Positions 1-7,355 of a stretch of 16,315 nt of DNA are shown here, piece by piece (position 1 is the stretch's first letter; each line of letters begins with the position of its first letter). Position numbers and translations under genes: made by a program. The DNA comes from Pseudomonadota bacterium (GTDB lineage: Bacteria; Pseudomonadota; Alphaproteobacteria; Rhizobiales; Devosiaceae): the NCBI GenBank assembly GCA_023430705.1, contig JAEYZJ010000058.1:1-16315 (forward strand), given 5' to 3'. The notes beneath the pieces are model-generated. The model ran no database searches, was not told where the DNA came from, and saw only the letters and a program-made list of their open reading frames with translations.

Positions 1-246
1 GACCGGCACGACTGCCGACCCACCCGACCTCCCCCACCCCAACCACTCGTCATGATCGCGCTTCTGGCGCGGGGGACGGGGTGGAGAATACGATGGGGCG
101 TGGGTGGGGGGATAAGTTGGGGATGGACGATGGGGCGGGGCCCTCATGCCGCGCGAAACCGCGGGGGCGCGGGGGCAAGGACTACTCGATCATGGCCACC
201 CTGGAGCCCGAACCTGGGCAGCTGGAGGCGCAGGCACCGCCCTCGC
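1..246. other. Gene-free G-run-rich leader region of the window
   Basis: No believable coding region is seen here. The open frames that cross it have low-complexity Arg/Gly/Pro-rich translations typical of GC-rich non-coding DNA. A C-rich tract (about 18-46) is followed by a plus-strand tract (about 70-145) with at least seven runs of three to six G. A short 5-bp hairpin (CGCGC/GCGCG, 57-71) sits between them. The region lies downstream of the toxin gene that ends at 247; no hairpin followed by a T-run is visible that would mark its terminator. Confidence 0.5.
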
Positions 247-618
247 CTACTGCTCCTCGGTCGGCTGCGAGCGGGCGGGCCCCGCGATTCCGAGAAATAC
301 GACGATGGCGCGGGAGACCTGCGCCAGCACGGCGTCCTCCACGCTCCCCAGCCGCGCTCCCAGCCGGGAGCGGGCGACCGTCGTGAGCTTGTCGATCATC
401 AGCCGGCTCGGCTCGCGCAGGCCGTTGTCCGGGTTCGGCTCGACAAGGATGCGCAGCAGCGGCGCATCGGTCGGATCGGTGGTGAACAGGCAGACCGTCA
501 CCGACCGGGTTGCCGCGAAGCTGTCGTCCTGCACGATCAACGCTGGACGGGGCTTGCCGGCATAGTCGCCGCTCCCGGCGACCGTCCAGACTTCACCGCG
601 CCTCACCGCTCGGGCCAT
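247..618 (-). CDS. Type II toxin, PemK/MazF-family endoribonuclease
   Basis: This is a 123-residue PemK/MazF-like toxin, expected to be a ribosome-independent or ribosome-associated mRNA interferase that arrests translation when its antitoxin is lost. Family hallmarks are visible: RRGEVW at residues 6-11, GKPRPALIVQDD at 21-32 (which includes the conserved basic residue of the active site), and a C-terminal SRLMIDKLTTVARSRLG region at 71-87 (RLMIDK ... RLG). The length is normal for the family (about 110-125 residues). The ATG at 618 was chosen because the PemK fold begins there; the frame stays open upstream to 735 but the extra residues are an antisense-like shadow of the antitoxin. The start lies inside the last codons of the antitoxin gene (16-nt overlap), so translation is probably coupled. 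The family call is firm; RNA target specificity cannot be read from sequence. Confidence 0.88.
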   Translation of the reverse strand: MARAVRRGEVWTVAGSGDYAGKPRPALIVQDDSFAATRSVTVCLFTTDPTDAPLLRILVEPNPDNGLREPSRLMIDKLTTVARSRLGARLGSVEDAVLAQVSRAIVVFLGIAGPARSQPTEEQ

Positions 619-824
619 TCCGAGACGGCATCGATGAAGCCCTGGTCGAACGGCTCGGCCGCACTCGCGGCGACTGCCTCGGCCGCGCGTCGCGCCTCGG
701 AGCGAAAGCCTTCCGATCGCGTGTCCGGCACCCACAGCTGCACCGGCCTCAGACCCAGCGCCCGCAAGCGTTCGCGATGCTGGCGCACCTTGTCGCGCGA
801 TCTCGATGATGAAGCGCTGCTCAC
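603..824 (-). CDS. MazE-like antitoxin, DUF3018 family
   Basis: This 73-residue protein matches the DUF3018 antitoxin family found next to PemK/MazF toxins: an N-terminal basic segment DKVRQHRERLRALGLRPVQ (11-29), then WVPDTRS (31-37), and an acidic/Ala-rich C-terminus ending FIDAVSEWPER that should wrap the toxin. Such antitoxins bind both the toxin and their own promoter through the N-terminal part. The start is a GTG at 824, supported by GGAGG at 831-835 with a 6-nt gap. The gene overlaps the toxin by 16 nt. A perfect palindrome lies directly upstream of the Shine-Dalgarno sequence and is the obvious candidate operator. Identity as an antitoxin rests on both sequence and position; confidence is high. 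Confidence 0.87.
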   Translation of the reverse strand: MSSASSSRSRDKVRQHRERLRALGLRPVQLWVPDTRSEGFRSEARRAAEAVAASAAEPFDQGFIDAVSEWPER

Positions 825-835
825 TCGAAGCCTCC

Positions 836-849
836 GGTTACATGTAACC
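836..849 (-). promoter_or_regulatory. Palindromic operator of the toxin-antitoxin operon (predicted)
   Basis: The sequence GGTTACATGTAACC is a perfect 14-bp palindrome. It ends one base before the GGAGG ribosome-binding site of the antitoxin and would overlap the -10 element of the candidate promoter. Type II antitoxins commonly repress their own operon through such dyads, so autoregulation is the natural reading; the binding itself is inference. Confidence 0.7.
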
Positions 850-874
850 TAGGCCTGAATGCGGGTCGCGGCAA
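846..874 (-). promoter_or_regulatory. Candidate sigma-70-type promoter of the toxin-antitoxin operon
   Basis: On the minus strand TTGCCG (869-874) and TAGGTT (846-851) are spaced by 17 nt. The -35 matches four of six consensus bases and the -10 only three, so the call is weak alone. It gains support because the -10 falls on the 14-bp palindrome, the geometry expected for repression by the antitoxin. Confidence 0.35.
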
Positions 875-1018
875 GCCGTGAACGCGAAGAGACGGCAGCA
901 ACTGCGCAGCGACGAGGGCTGAGAACGCCGCCGTCGGACCCGCAGCTTCAGCCGCGCATGGCCAACTGCCACGCGCAACCTGAGGCCCAGCCGCTCCCTA
1001 GGCGGATTGAGTTCGCGG
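850..1018. other. Intergenic region between nucleotidase end and toxin-antitoxin promoter
   Basis: About 170 bases hold the candidate toxin-antitoxin promoter at the left edge and otherwise nothing I can name. An open frame on the plus strand (859-1140) runs antisense into the nucleotidase gene and has no family resemblance. I see no terminator for the nucleotidase gene. Confidence 0.4.
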
Positions 1019-2020
1019 CTATGCAGGAATTACCGGTGCGGAAGGATCGTGTGGCCCCGGGACCAAACCGGCGGCCACCACAGATGACGCCCCAAGCACA
1101 TGCTTTTCCTGATCGTCAAAAAAGATATGGGCCCCGCTAGACTTAAGGAAGGGGGCCTTCTCCTTAGCGCCGACAAAGTGAGCCTCGTCCGCTGGCGTAC
1201 CCCACGCCCGCAGTGTCCGAACCACCCGTTCATGGGCCGGAGCGTTTCGCGCAGTCACTAGGATAATCCTCACCTTACTCACGTTGCCGTCATCAAGAAA
1301 CACTCGGCGCAAGGCGGAGAGTTTCCTCAAGAATGTGCCGAAGGGGCCCTGCGATAGCGGATTCTGTGCGTTCTCACTCTCATGCTTTAAGAACGCCTCT
1401 AGCCCGCCCTGCTTGTAAATGTTGTCCGACTCGTCGCTAAAGACGACGGCATCACCATCGAAGGCAAAACGCACCTCTTCTGATGAAGTGTCCGATTTTT
1501 GCTTGGGCGAAGGGCCAAGCCTAGCCGCGGCGGCACCCCCTGCGACAGCGCCTTTGACGTCCGCGTCGGCGTTCGAGAGGAAGAGGTCGATGCCCCAGGC
1601 AGACACGTACGGAGCCAAAGAGCGTCCGCTTGTAAAGCTACCGGTCTTGATCGCCAGCCCATAGTGATCTGCCGCTCTAAAGGCTCGAAGTGACAGGTCG
1701 GGAGAGTTCTGCGAAAGGAGAACGACCTCGACGTACGGCGCCTTTCCGGCCTCATTCAGCGCTAGAAGCCTCTCGACAACCTCGAAAGCAGGACCTTTCT
1801 CGAGGACCGCATCCTCTCGCCGCAACTGCATTTCGGCGTAGGCTTTGACACCCTTCTCGACGAATATTCTATGCTCTTCTTCCAAGTCAAAAAGAGCTCT
1901 CGTCGATATACCGACCCTCAACGGCTTCGACCGTAAGTCCAAAGCTGCAGCTTCTCTGGATTTGTAAACACTCAAGACGGACGCCCCCCGGTAATTCGTT
2001 GAGAACATACCAGAAATCAC
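1019..2020 (-). CDS. Cytosolic 5'-nucleotidase I (cN-I) family protein
   Basis: This 333-residue protein belongs to the family of cytosolic 5'-nucleotidase I (PF06189, as human NT5C1A), HAD-superfamily phosphatases that hydrolyse nucleoside 5'-monophosphates, classically AMP. The N-terminal family block is clear: VGISTRALFDLEEEHRIF (36-53), GPAFEVVERLLALN (76-89), VVLLSQNSPD and TSGRSLAPY (130-138). HAD motif I is FDGDAVVFSDES (D188 and D190), motif II is the Thr of LVTAR (T256), a Lys lies in GAKEKAPF (287 or 289), and the acidic motif is FFDDQ (D302-D303), so the enzyme should be active. The listed start is a GTG with GGAA close upstream; an ATG at 2008 is an equally possible start. The gene is visibly lower in GC and uses more A/T-ending codons than its neighbours, which suggests transfer. 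Its physiological substrate here is unknown. Confidence 0.88.
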   Translation of the reverse strand: MISGMFSTNYRGASVLSVYKSREAAALDLRSKPLRVGISTRALFDLEEEHRIFVEKGVKAYAEMQLRREDAVLEKGPAFEVVERLLALNEAGKAPYVEVVLLSQNSPDLSLRAFRAADHYGLAIKTGSFTSGRSLAPYVSAWGIDLFLSNADADVKGAVAGGAAAARLGPSPKQKSDTSSEEVRFAFDGDAVVFSDESDNIYKQGGLEAFLKHESENAQNPLSQGPFGTFLRKLSALRRVFLDDGNVSKVRIILVTARNAPAHERVVRTLRAWGTPADEAHFVGAKEKAPFLKSSGAHIFFDDQEKHVLGASSVVAAGLVPGPHDPSAPVIPA

Positions 2021-2096
2021 TTCCAGCGTCAGGCCTTGGCCTCAGCGAAAAGATACTCAGTCCAAAGCAGCATTTCTAGCTAAAGCCCCCAGGCGC

Positions 2097-3374
2097 CTAT
2101 CCGCGCCCAATCACCCCGCTCGCCGCCAGCGCCTCGTCCACCAGCGTCTCGGCGCATCCGGGGGCGAAGGCGGCTGGTTGGCCGTAGTATCTGTGGGCTT
2201 CGAGGACCTCGTAGCCGCCCGCGGGGTAGGCTTCGCGCGGCGGGATGTAGCCGGGGACGCCGTCGGCGAGGCTGACGACGAAGGGCGTCGGGCCGGCCGG
2301 CAGGGCGGCGCGGAGCGACAGCGCGGTGGCGGCGAAGATTTCGCCGGGCATGAACACCAGCTCGAGCCCGCACCAGTTGAAGGCGGTGACCCGGCCGGGC
2401 CAGGGGGTGAGGGGCTCGCGGGCCGTGGTGGCCGCCCATCCGGCCCAGTGGCGGTAGAGGCTCGCCCAGGCCGGCGCGGCGGCGGTGGCGGCGCGCTCGT
2501 CCCATTCGGCGGCCAGCGCATCGAGATCGCCGGCTTCGTTCCGCAGGAGCGGCAGGGCGACCGCGCGGCCCTGCGCCTCGACCGGCCCGCCGAGCGGCGA
2601 CAGCGCCGCCCCCGTGACCGACCGGGCAAGGCTCAGGCCCAGCCGCTCGGCCTCGGCATAGGTCCGGTCGGGCGGCACCTCGGTGCTGATCGAGGATTCC
2701 GGCGAATGACCGGTGCTGACATCGCCCGAGCAGCCGGGGAGGAACAGGGCCACGGCGCCGGGATGGGCGCGCTCCACGCCGGCACGGGCGAAATGCGGGA
2801 AATCGGCGGTGTAGAGCCGGTTGCCGGCGCCGAGGACGACCGGGTGGCAGCCATGCGCGAACGCCACCGCCAGCGGCTCGCCCGAGAGGGCCTCGACGCG
2901 GAGGACGGGGACCGTGGGATCGATGGGCCCGTCGTCGCCGCGCCGGTTGAAGGCGATGCCGGGATTGTCGCCATTGCCGGCGAACAGGCGGGCCGGCTGG
3001 CGCCTCGCCGCGGCCTGCTGCAGGGCGGCGACGCAGCCATCCTCGAGCTGCGCGAGGAAGGCCGGATCGGCTGGCCCGCCGCAGCCCCCGGGCATGGGCG
3101 CGCCGTGGGTATGGGTCGCGATGACGACGACACGGTCGTCGGCAAAGCCGGACCGCGCCCGGATGCGGGCGCAGCTGTCTTGGTGGAAACCCAGCACGTC
3201 GGCGACGACGATGGCGGTGTCGTCCACCACCAGCGCCCGCGCCGTCAGCGGGTCATGCGCGCCGGTGGCCGGCTCCGTGCGCGCCGCATAGCCGCACATC
3301 AGCTGGCCGGGCGGCGGCATGATGTCGATGACCGCGGCGCCGGCCATCACGGCGGTCGGCGCGGTCATCGGCAT
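2097..3374 (-). CDS. Ceramidase-fold hydrolase (neutral/alkaline non-lysosomal ceramidase-like), cytoplasmic
   Basis: This 425-residue protein resembles the N-terminal catalytic domain of neutral ceramidases (PF04734), zinc amidases that split an N-acyl bond. It starts with AGAAVIDIMPPPGQLMCGYA, the usual first strand and loop. Candidate zinc ligands are present in order: THTHGAP (H88, H90), AHGCHP (H174, H177), MPGEIF (E345) and the GYIPP/GGYEV tyrosines (Y376, Y388). The nucleophile loop PGCSGDVS (S220) corresponds to GDxSPN of true ceramidases but reads GDVSTG. Unlike secreted ceramidases there is no signal peptide and no C-terminal immunoglobulin-like domain, so it is probably cytoplasmic, and the substrate may not be ceramide. 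The ATG at 3374 follows the EttA stop by 2 nt (a second ATG lies at 3368), so it is probably translated by coupling. Family is fairly sure, substrate unknown. Confidence 0.8.
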   Translation of the reverse strand: MPMTAPTAVMAGAAVIDIMPPPGQLMCGYAARTEPATGAHDPLTARALVVDDTAIVVADVLGFHQDSCARIRARSGFADDRVVVIATHTHGAPMPGGCGGPADPAFLAQLEDGCVAALQQAAARRQPARLFAGNGDNPGIAFNRRGDDGPIDPTVPVLRVEALSGEPLAVAFAHGCHPVVLGAGNRLYTADFPHFARAGVERAHPGAVALFLPGCSGDVSTGHSPESSISTEVPPDRTYAEAERLGLSLARSVTGAALSPLGGPVEAQGRAVALPLLRNEAGDLDALAAEWDERAATAAAPAWASLYRHWAGWAATTAREPLTPWPGRVTAFNWCGLELVFMPGEIFAATALSLRAALPAGPTPFVVSLADGVPGYIPPREAYPAGGYEVLEAHRYYGQPAAFAPGCAETLVDEALAASGVIGRG

Positions 3375-3376
3375 CT

Positions 3377-5032
<1,656 letters not shown>

Positions 5033-5078
5033 GAAGCGTACGGGTCCTGCCGCTGAAATTCCGGGAATGTGGGGCCGT

Positions 5079-5107
5079 ATGTAGGGGAAGTGCCCGGTGC
5101 GGGCAAC
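5079..5107 (-). promoter_or_regulatory. Candidate promoter of ettA
   Basis: On the minus strand GTTGCC (5102-5107) and CTACAT (5079-5084) are separated by exactly 17 nt. This matches the rhizobial housekeeping consensus CTTGAC-N17-CTATAT at four and five of six positions. Transcription would begin about 40 nt before the ettA start codon. Confidence 0.5.
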
Positions 5108-5214
5108 CCGGTGCTGGTCCCCGCAAGTCCCCGCCCGGCCGGCCGCGGCGACATCAATTCGACAAACTGCGCAACTCGACTGCGCGTTCACGATCGATTT
5201 GCCCGGGACGCCCC

Positions 5215-5514
5215 ATGCCCAAGCCGCCTGCCGCTCTCCTCGCCGCCCTCGCCATGCTCGCCGCGTCCGGCGCCAGCGCCGCCGAAGCGCCGGCCCACGA
5301 CTGGAGCGGCGCCTATGTCGGGCTGAGCATCGGCGGTGTCGCGCTCGGCGGCACGGCGGCGACCGACCCCATGGAAGCGCCCGCGGCGACCACACCGCTC
5401 GACGAGCGGCTGCAGCCGCAGCTCGGGATCAGCGCCGGCTACAACGTGATGCTGAACGACTTCCTGCTGTTCGGCCTCGAGGGCGACGCGAGCCGCCCCC
5501 TGCCCGCGCCCTGA
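5215..5514 (+). CDS. Truncated outer-membrane beta-barrel protein (Omp25/31-like N-terminal part)
   Basis: The 99-residue product starts with a clear signal peptide: a hydrophobic stretch LLAALAMLAASGASA with cleavage expected after ASA (about residue 22). It continues with DWSGAYVGLSIGG (29-41) and GISAGYNVMLNDFLLFGLEGD (GISAGYN ... FGLEGD, 71-91), the pattern of the first beta-strands in alphaproteobacterial Omp25/31-like porins (WTGFYxGxxxG ... GxxxGYN...FxxGxEGD). Family members are normally about 200 residues or longer with eight strands; this one ends with ASRPLPAP just after the EGD motif. The stop is 4 nt from the end of the convergent downstream gene, so the C-terminal strands are missing, probably by deletion. 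It cannot form a complete barrel alone and may be a pseudogene. There is no strong ribosome-binding site before the ATG. Confidence 0.6.
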   Translation: MPKPPAALLAALAMLAASGASAAEAPAHDWSGAYVGLSIGGVALGGTAATDPMEAPAATTPLDERLQPQLGISAGYNVMLNDFLLFGLEGDASRPLPAP

Positions 5515-5518
5515 TGCG

Positions 5519-6667
5519 CTAGGACCCGCTGCTCGCAGCCGGCCGCTGCAGGATCACGCCGGTCCAGCCCATCCCGTCATACTCCTGGAAGCCGTGCGTC
5601 CGCGCATAGGCGACGAGCGCCCCGCTGGCATCGACATAGCTGCCGCGCGGCTGGTCGCCGGCGGCGAGCCGGAAGGTCTGGAACAGCAGGCGCTCGTCGG
5701 TGGTGGCGATGACCCGGCCATTGCGGTCGACCAGCATGACGGTGGTCCGCTCCCGGTCGGACGGACTGAGGGCGATGTCGTCCGAGACGATCGTCGCCCC
5801 CTGCTTCTCCCAGTCGAAATAGACCCCGAGCGCCCCGAGCACCTTGCCGTCGGTCCGCCCCCCGGCCCGCACGGCCGTGCCGAAGATGAGGACCTGCCGG
5901 CCGGACTGCGAGCGGCTCTGCCGCACCTCGTCGGACACGTACTCGTCGCCGCTGCGGGTCGCGAGGGCCTCGCGGAACCAGACCGCCGTCTCGTAGTCGA
6001 GACCCATCACCCTGCCGCGGAAGGCCCGGTTGGCATTGGCGACGGCGTGCCCCGCCGCATCGACCAGGACGAGGTCCGAGTAGACGGTGTAGTAGCGGTG
6101 GATCACCGCCAGCCGCTCCGACGCGAAGGCCGCCGCGTCCGGCGACGGACTGGCGAGCGCCTGCCACAGCGCGGCATCGGTCGCCCACCAGCGCACGTCC
6201 GCGGTGCGCTCGTAGAGGCTGCGCACGATGAGCTGCACGAGCGAGTCGGCGAGGTCGATCAGCCGCGCCCCCTCCAGCATGTCGACGAGGCTGCGGCTGT
6301 CGCCGATCCGCGCCTGGACATCGCGCTGGAAGGTGGCGGCCATCTCGGCCTGCAGTTCGGCCAGCCGCTGCACTTCGTGCGCGACGACCGCAAAGCTGCG
6401 CCCCGCCTCGCCGGCGCGCGCCGACTCGATCACGGCGTTCAGCGCGAGCAGCTTGGTCTGCGTCGCGACCTGCCGGTTCTTGCTGCCGTAGCGTTCGAGA
6501 TCGGTGTTGATCTGATCAATGACGGCGCGCACCCCATCGGGGGCGTTGGCGCCAAAACCCTGCGTCGAAACCACTTGAAGTATCCCTTGCATTCCCGGCT
6601 CGAGGATAGGCACGAACCGGCGGTGCAAAGGTAAATCAAACGGCCTGTTTCGATGCACGGCGCACAT
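5519..6667 (-). CDS. Soluble MCP-signalling-tip / Cache-domain sensor protein
   Basis: The 382-residue product joins a short methyl-accepting chemotaxis signalling segment to a Cache-like sensor in reversed order. Residues 64-103 contain the near-invariant hairpin tip of chemoreceptors (LLALNAVIESARAGEAGRSF / AVVAHEVQRLA), which contacts CheA and CheW. Residues about 145-375 carry LYERTADVRWWATD, YYTVYSDLVLVDAAG, a Tyr/Trp/Arg-containing pocket region and MLVDRNGRVIATT, typical of Cache (PAS-like, extracellular in ordinary receptors) domains. No transmembrane segment or signal peptide is visible, so it should act in the cytoplasm. The coiled-coil is much shorter than in canonical receptors. 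The listed ATG lies 10 nt after the DUF2461 stop; an ATG at 6592 (MQGILQVV...) gives a more natural N-terminus and may be the true start. Probably the last gene of the operon beginning at 9526. Confidence 0.75.
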   Translation of the reverse strand: MCAVHRNRPFDLPLHRRFVPILEPGMQGILQVVSTQGFGANAPDGVRAVIDQINTDLERYGSKNRQVATQTKLLALNAVIESARAGEAGRSFAVVAHEVQRLAELQAEMAATFQRDVQARIGDSRSLVDMLEGARLIDLADSLVQLIVRSLYERTADVRWWATDAALWQALASPSPDAAAFASERLAVIHRYYTVYSDLVLVDAAGHAVANANRAFRGRVMGLDYETAVWFREALATRSGDEYVSDEVRQSRSQSGRQVLIFGTAVRAGGRTDGKVLGALGVYFDWEKQGATIVSDDIALSPSDRERTTVMLVDRNGRVIATTDERLLFQTFRLAAGDQPRGSYVDASGALVAYARTHGFQEYDGMGWTGVILQRPAASSGS

Positions 6668-6677
6668 GGCAGCCCTG

Positions 6678-7355
6678 CTAGGCGGCGACCTCTGCGATGA
6701 GCCAGCGGGCGACGGGCCAGGTGTTGGCGTAGTGCTCGAGGCAGCGGTCGAGGAAGCCGGGCTGGCGGGCCAGTTCGACCGGCAGTTCGATGATGGCGGT
6801 CAGGCCTTCGTAGAGCAGGTACTCCGCCCGGTCGGGGTCGGTCTCGTAGCCGCGCGGCATGCGTTTGCGCGTCTTCTCGCCGATCTGGTAGTCGCCCTTC
6901 GAGCGCACCTCCGCCACCGCCGCGAGCAGGGCCTTGCCCGACCGTGGATGGATCACCGACTGCAGGAAGTTTTCCAGCACCTCCCCCTCGAAGCGGTACA
7001 TGCCGGCGCCGACGAAGAGCCGCCGCGCCGTCAGGCTGAACCAGAAGCCCGGCAGGTCCCAGCTGCGCCGCTCGCCGTGCCAGAACCAGAGGTCGAGATG
7101 CTCCTTGTAGGGCCGCTTGTCCCTCGAGAAGCGGATGTCGCGGTTGATGCGCGAGATCGAGCCGTTGACGCGCGGCTCGAACTGCACGGTGGGCGATATC
7201 TCGCGCAGGCGAGGCCCGAGCGCGGCGACCATGGCCTTGCCCGCCTCGACGAAGCCGGCCTCGTAGAGCGGCCGGTTGGCGTCGAACCACGCCTTCTCGT
7301 TATGGGCGGCGATGCCTTCGAGGAAGCCGAAGGTCTCGTCCGGGAAATGGTCCAT
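6678..7355 (-). CDS. DUF2461 domain-containing protein (TIGR02453 family)
   Basis: This 225-residue protein matches the DUF2461/TIGR02453 family of unknown function. Recognisable parts are the N-terminal FPDETFGFLEGIAAHNEKAWFDANR (FGFLEGIAAHN then WFDANR), the central SISRINRDIRFSRDKRPYK (67-84: a conserved R-x-x-R-D-x-R-F-S-x-D-K-x-P-Y motif) and a C-terminal LLYEGLTA segment. No signal peptide or membrane segment is seen; it is probably a cytoplasmic protein of about 25 kDa. The ATG shares its A with the TGA of the oxidoreductase gene upstream (TGATG overlap), so the two are translationally coupled and co-expressed. The biochemical role is not known; the context suggests a job alongside the molybdoenzyme, which is inference. 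Family membership is confident. Confidence 0.9.
   Translation of the reverse strand: MDHFPDETFGFLEGIAAHNEKAWFDANRPLYEAGFVEAGKAMVAALGPRLREISPTVQFEPRVNGSISRINRDIRFSRDKRPYKEHLDLWFWHGERRSWDLPGFWFSLTARRLFVGAGMYRFEGEVLENFLQSVIHPRSGKALLAAVAEVRSKGDYQIGEKTRKRMPRGYETDPDRAEYLLYEGLTAIIELPVELARQPGFLDRCLEHYANTWPVARWLIAEVAA

Noticed and set aside
1..54. ATG on the minus strand at 54 with a frame running off the left edge
   Set aside because: Only about 18 codons are visible, Gly-rich, with no convincing ribosome-binding site; too little to call a gene.
52..852. Open frame of 266 codons on the plus strand across the toxin-antitoxin region
   Set aside because: It is antisense to two recognisable genes and its translation is Arg/Gly/Pro-rich low complexity with no family features.
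859..1140. Open frame of 93 codons on the plus strand
   Set aside because: No ribosome-binding site or family resemblance; its 3' part is antisense to the end of the nucleotidase gene.
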